This document shows, piece by piece, positions 5,210-6,299 of a DNA stretch of 6,299 bases. The first letter of the stretch is position 1; every line of letters starts with the position of its first letter. The DNA lies in NCBI GenBank assembly GCA_019310865.1, contig JAFDDL010000228.1:1-6299 (forward strand), in the 5' to 3' direction. Below the pieces are notes generated by a model, which did no database searches, was not told the origin of the DNA, and saw only the letters and a program-made list of their open reading frames with translations. This stretch comes from Deltaproteobacteria bacterium (GTDB lineage: Bacteria; Desulfobacterota; Desulfobacteria; Desulfobacterales; JAFDDL01). The translations under genes were made by a program, and so were the position numbers.

Positions 5210-5998
5210 TCACAGCTTTTCATCCAATCTCCCGAAATCATGCAATTTGCAGGACCGAACCTGCCTTCGAAGCAGCGCATTCTCAAATTCAAAATAACTC
5301 CATAACTCTTTGAAATTAAAGTTCAAAAGTTTTTTAATACCAATGAAATAGTTGGATGGTAATCGGGCATAACTCCGTGCTGTCTCCAAAGCCATCCGAT
5401 CAAGGTCTTTCAGGGGTACCACTTTGTCAACAATTCCCAACTGATGGGCGTTAACCGCGGTGACATCTTCCCTGGATAGCAGTAGCTTTGAGGCGGTGAC
5501 AGAGCCCAGTATCTTAGACAGAAAAAAGACGCTTCCGCCCTTTGGCACCACGCCAAGTTCAATGTTCGGGTTTTGATAAATCGTGTTGTCGGCAACAATT
5601 CGATAATCGCATGCAAGGCTGATATTCAGGAACAGCAGGATGACCCTTCCGCTGTCAGCATGGATTATCATTTTGTTGAGATCCCTCAGTTTCAAAATAA
5701 ACTGGTTGATCGCGTTGTACATTCTCTCAAGTGGCATCTGATCAAAGCCGGGTCTAATCATATTCTTGTAAAAGGCGATATACTCCGATCTGCTCATTTT
5801 GGTAGAGGTCTCTTTGATAAGAAGGACTTTGATTTCGTCACAGCAAGCCACAAGATCTAAATAGTCAAACAAAGCCTTTTTGATACTTAAATCCATCACA
5901 TGCAAAAGAGGTTTTTCCCTGAAGGAAAGAATTAGAATCTCACCAACCTTTTTCCCCTTAAAAAGATCAGCGTCTACATCAAGGTTTGAAATATCCAT
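5210..5998 (-). CDS. Crotonase-fold protein lacking canonical catalytic residues
   Basis: The 262-residue product has the length and C-terminal half of an enoyl-CoA hydratase/isomerase. ISLACDYRIVADNT is followed by NPNIELGVVPKGGSVFFL, a helix LGSVTASKLLLS, then AHQLGIVDKVVP and the trailing helices. The active-site positions are changed. The stretch normally reading GGGCELAL before the CD pair is LLFLNISL (121-128), removing the oxyanion-hole glycines and replacing the first catalytic Glu with Asn125. The second catalytic Glu (QPE) is Asn145 (NPN). The usual FsaGaD segment is replaced by ETSTKMSRSEY. Ordinary hydratase chemistry is therefore unlikely; a different reaction, CoA-ester binding or a structural role is possible. 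The frame is clean and the start at 5998 has AAAAGGAG six bases ahead, so it is not a pseudogene. The TPR gene ends 25 bases upstream on the same strand. Alignments are by eye. Confidence 0.82.
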   Translation of the reverse strand: MDISNLDVDADLFKGKKVGEILILSFREKPLLHVMDLSIKKALFDYLDLVACCDEIKVLLIKETSTKMSRSEYIAFYKNMIRPGFDQMPLERMYNAINQFILKLRDLNKMIIHADSGRVILLFLNISLACDYRIVADNTIYQNPNIELGVVPKGGSVFFLSKILGSVTASKLLLSREDVTAVNAHQLGIVDKVVPLKDLDRMALETARSYARLPSNYFIGIKKLLNFNFKELWSYFEFENALLRRQVRSCKLHDFGRLDEKL

Positions 5999-6023
5999 TT
6001 GAATCTCCTTTTACCGTTTTGCG

Positions 6024-6299
6024 TCATTGCTGGATCATTCGGATACGGGCCACCCGATGCTCCAGTGTTTCGACTTTTTCGTCCCGGTTTATAGCTCGAT
6101 ACAGCACAGCCAAGTTCTCCAGGCTCGTGGCCACATCGGGATGGTCGGGGCCCAGCGTCTTTTCGTAAATCGACAACGCGCGCTTGTAGAGCAGTTCGGC
6201 CTGCGTGTACCGGCCTTGGTTGACGTAGAGCGAGGCCAGATTATTCAGGATCATGGCCACATCGGGATGGTCGGGGCCCAGCGCTTTTTCGTAAATCGA
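6024..6299 (-). CDS. TPR-repeat protein, C-terminal part (5' end outside window)
   Basis: The - strand frame is open to the window edge and stops at 6024-6026, giving the last 91 residues. They consist of 42-residue tetratricopeptide units of the kinesin-light-chain/NPHP3 type, with the signature LNNLASLYVNQGRYTQAE, LYKRALSIYEK and LGPDHPDVA repeated. One full unit, part of the preceding unit and a final degenerate unit are visible. A short basic tail (RVARIRMIQQ) ends it. A GTG at 6260 or ATG at 6254 would fall inside a repeat, so the true start is upstream, beyond the window. Such proteins are protein-interaction scaffolds; the N-terminal effector domain, if any, is not visible. The crotonase-like gene follows after 25 bases, possibly cotranscribed. 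The DNA is noticeably more GC-rich than the rest of the window. Confidence 0.88.
   Translation of the reverse strand, partial: SIYEKALGPDHPDVAMILNNLASLYVNQGRYTQAELLYKRALSIYEKTLGPDHPDVATSLENLAVLYRAINRDEKVETLEHRVARIRMIQQ
6129..6299. repeat. 126-bp tandem repeat unit within the TPR gene
   Basis: The 45 bases at 6129-6173 recur at 6255-6299 with only two differing bases, exactly 126 bases (42 codons) apart. The DNA-level near-identity points to recent duplication or gene conversion of TPR units, and the array evidently continues beyond the window. Confidence 0.85.

Noticed and set aside
4962..5213. 83-codon - strand frame whose GTG start overlaps the crotonase stop (GTGA)
   Set aside because: The overlap looks like translational coupling, but the nearest purine run is too far away, and the product is an irregular mix rich in Cys, Arg and His without a recognisable fold. 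It also spans two hairpins. Conservation could overturn this.
5573..5860. 95-codon + strand frame opposite the crotonase-like gene
   Set aside because: It is antisense to a well-supported gene with its own ribosome binding site and has no family features.
5986..6168. 60-codon + strand frame opposite the TPR gene
   Set aside because: It is antisense to clear TPR repeats; serine/arginine-rich shadow.

Overview
The window looks like chromosomal DNA from an anaerobic bacterium, most plausibly a sulfate-reducing-type deltaproteobacterium (Desulfobacterota). This is inferred from gene content and was not tested by any search. The pointers are a hybrid-cluster-protein N-terminus, an iron-sulfur flavoenzyme of the 2,4-dienoyl-CoA reductase class, sigma-54-type promoter sequences, a diadenylate cyclase and a divergent crotonase. 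I found no tRNA, rRNA, CRISPR array, transposase or phage gene.

Left part (1-1129, + strand). After the last codons of an upstream gene comes a complete universal stress protein (97-567). Forty-one bases later a strong ribosome binding site leads into the unmistakable N-terminus of hybrid cluster protein (Hcp), which hits a stop after 24 codons (609-683), so only a stub remains. The next ~300 bases hold no gene, but they contain dyads and one sigma-54-like sequence. A 45-codon reading frame with a very good ribosome binding site (992-1129) then sits 17 bases ahead of the large flavoenzyme gene.

Centre (1147-3826). A 636-residue OYE/FadH-type NADH:flavin oxidoreductase is followed by ~770 bases without an intact gene. 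Here 3239-3487 is an orphan protein-like frame with no start, probably the 3' remnant of a lost gene. The AT-rich stretch 3541-3826 is densely structured: direct repeats, a dyad, a good sigma-54 promoter (3704-3720), and a perfect 11-bp hairpin that would lie at the start of the transcript.

Right part (3827-6299). The sigma-54 promoter reads into a small tryptophan-rich protein with a predicted ferredoxin-like fold (3827-4150). A diadenylate cyclase (c-di-AMP synthase) with a helical, CdaS-like N-terminal region follows (4265-4945). From the other side, on the - strand, come the C-terminal end of a TPR protein made of 42-residue repeats (6024-6299) and, 25 bases downstream, a crotonase-fold protein that lacks the usual catalytic residues (5210-5998). 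The two units converge on a 264-base gap.

The points most worth following are the sigma-54-controlled small protein plus c-di-AMP synthase pair, the catalytically unusual crotonase, and the concentration of gene remnants around the flavoenzyme, which suggests past deletions or rearrangements.
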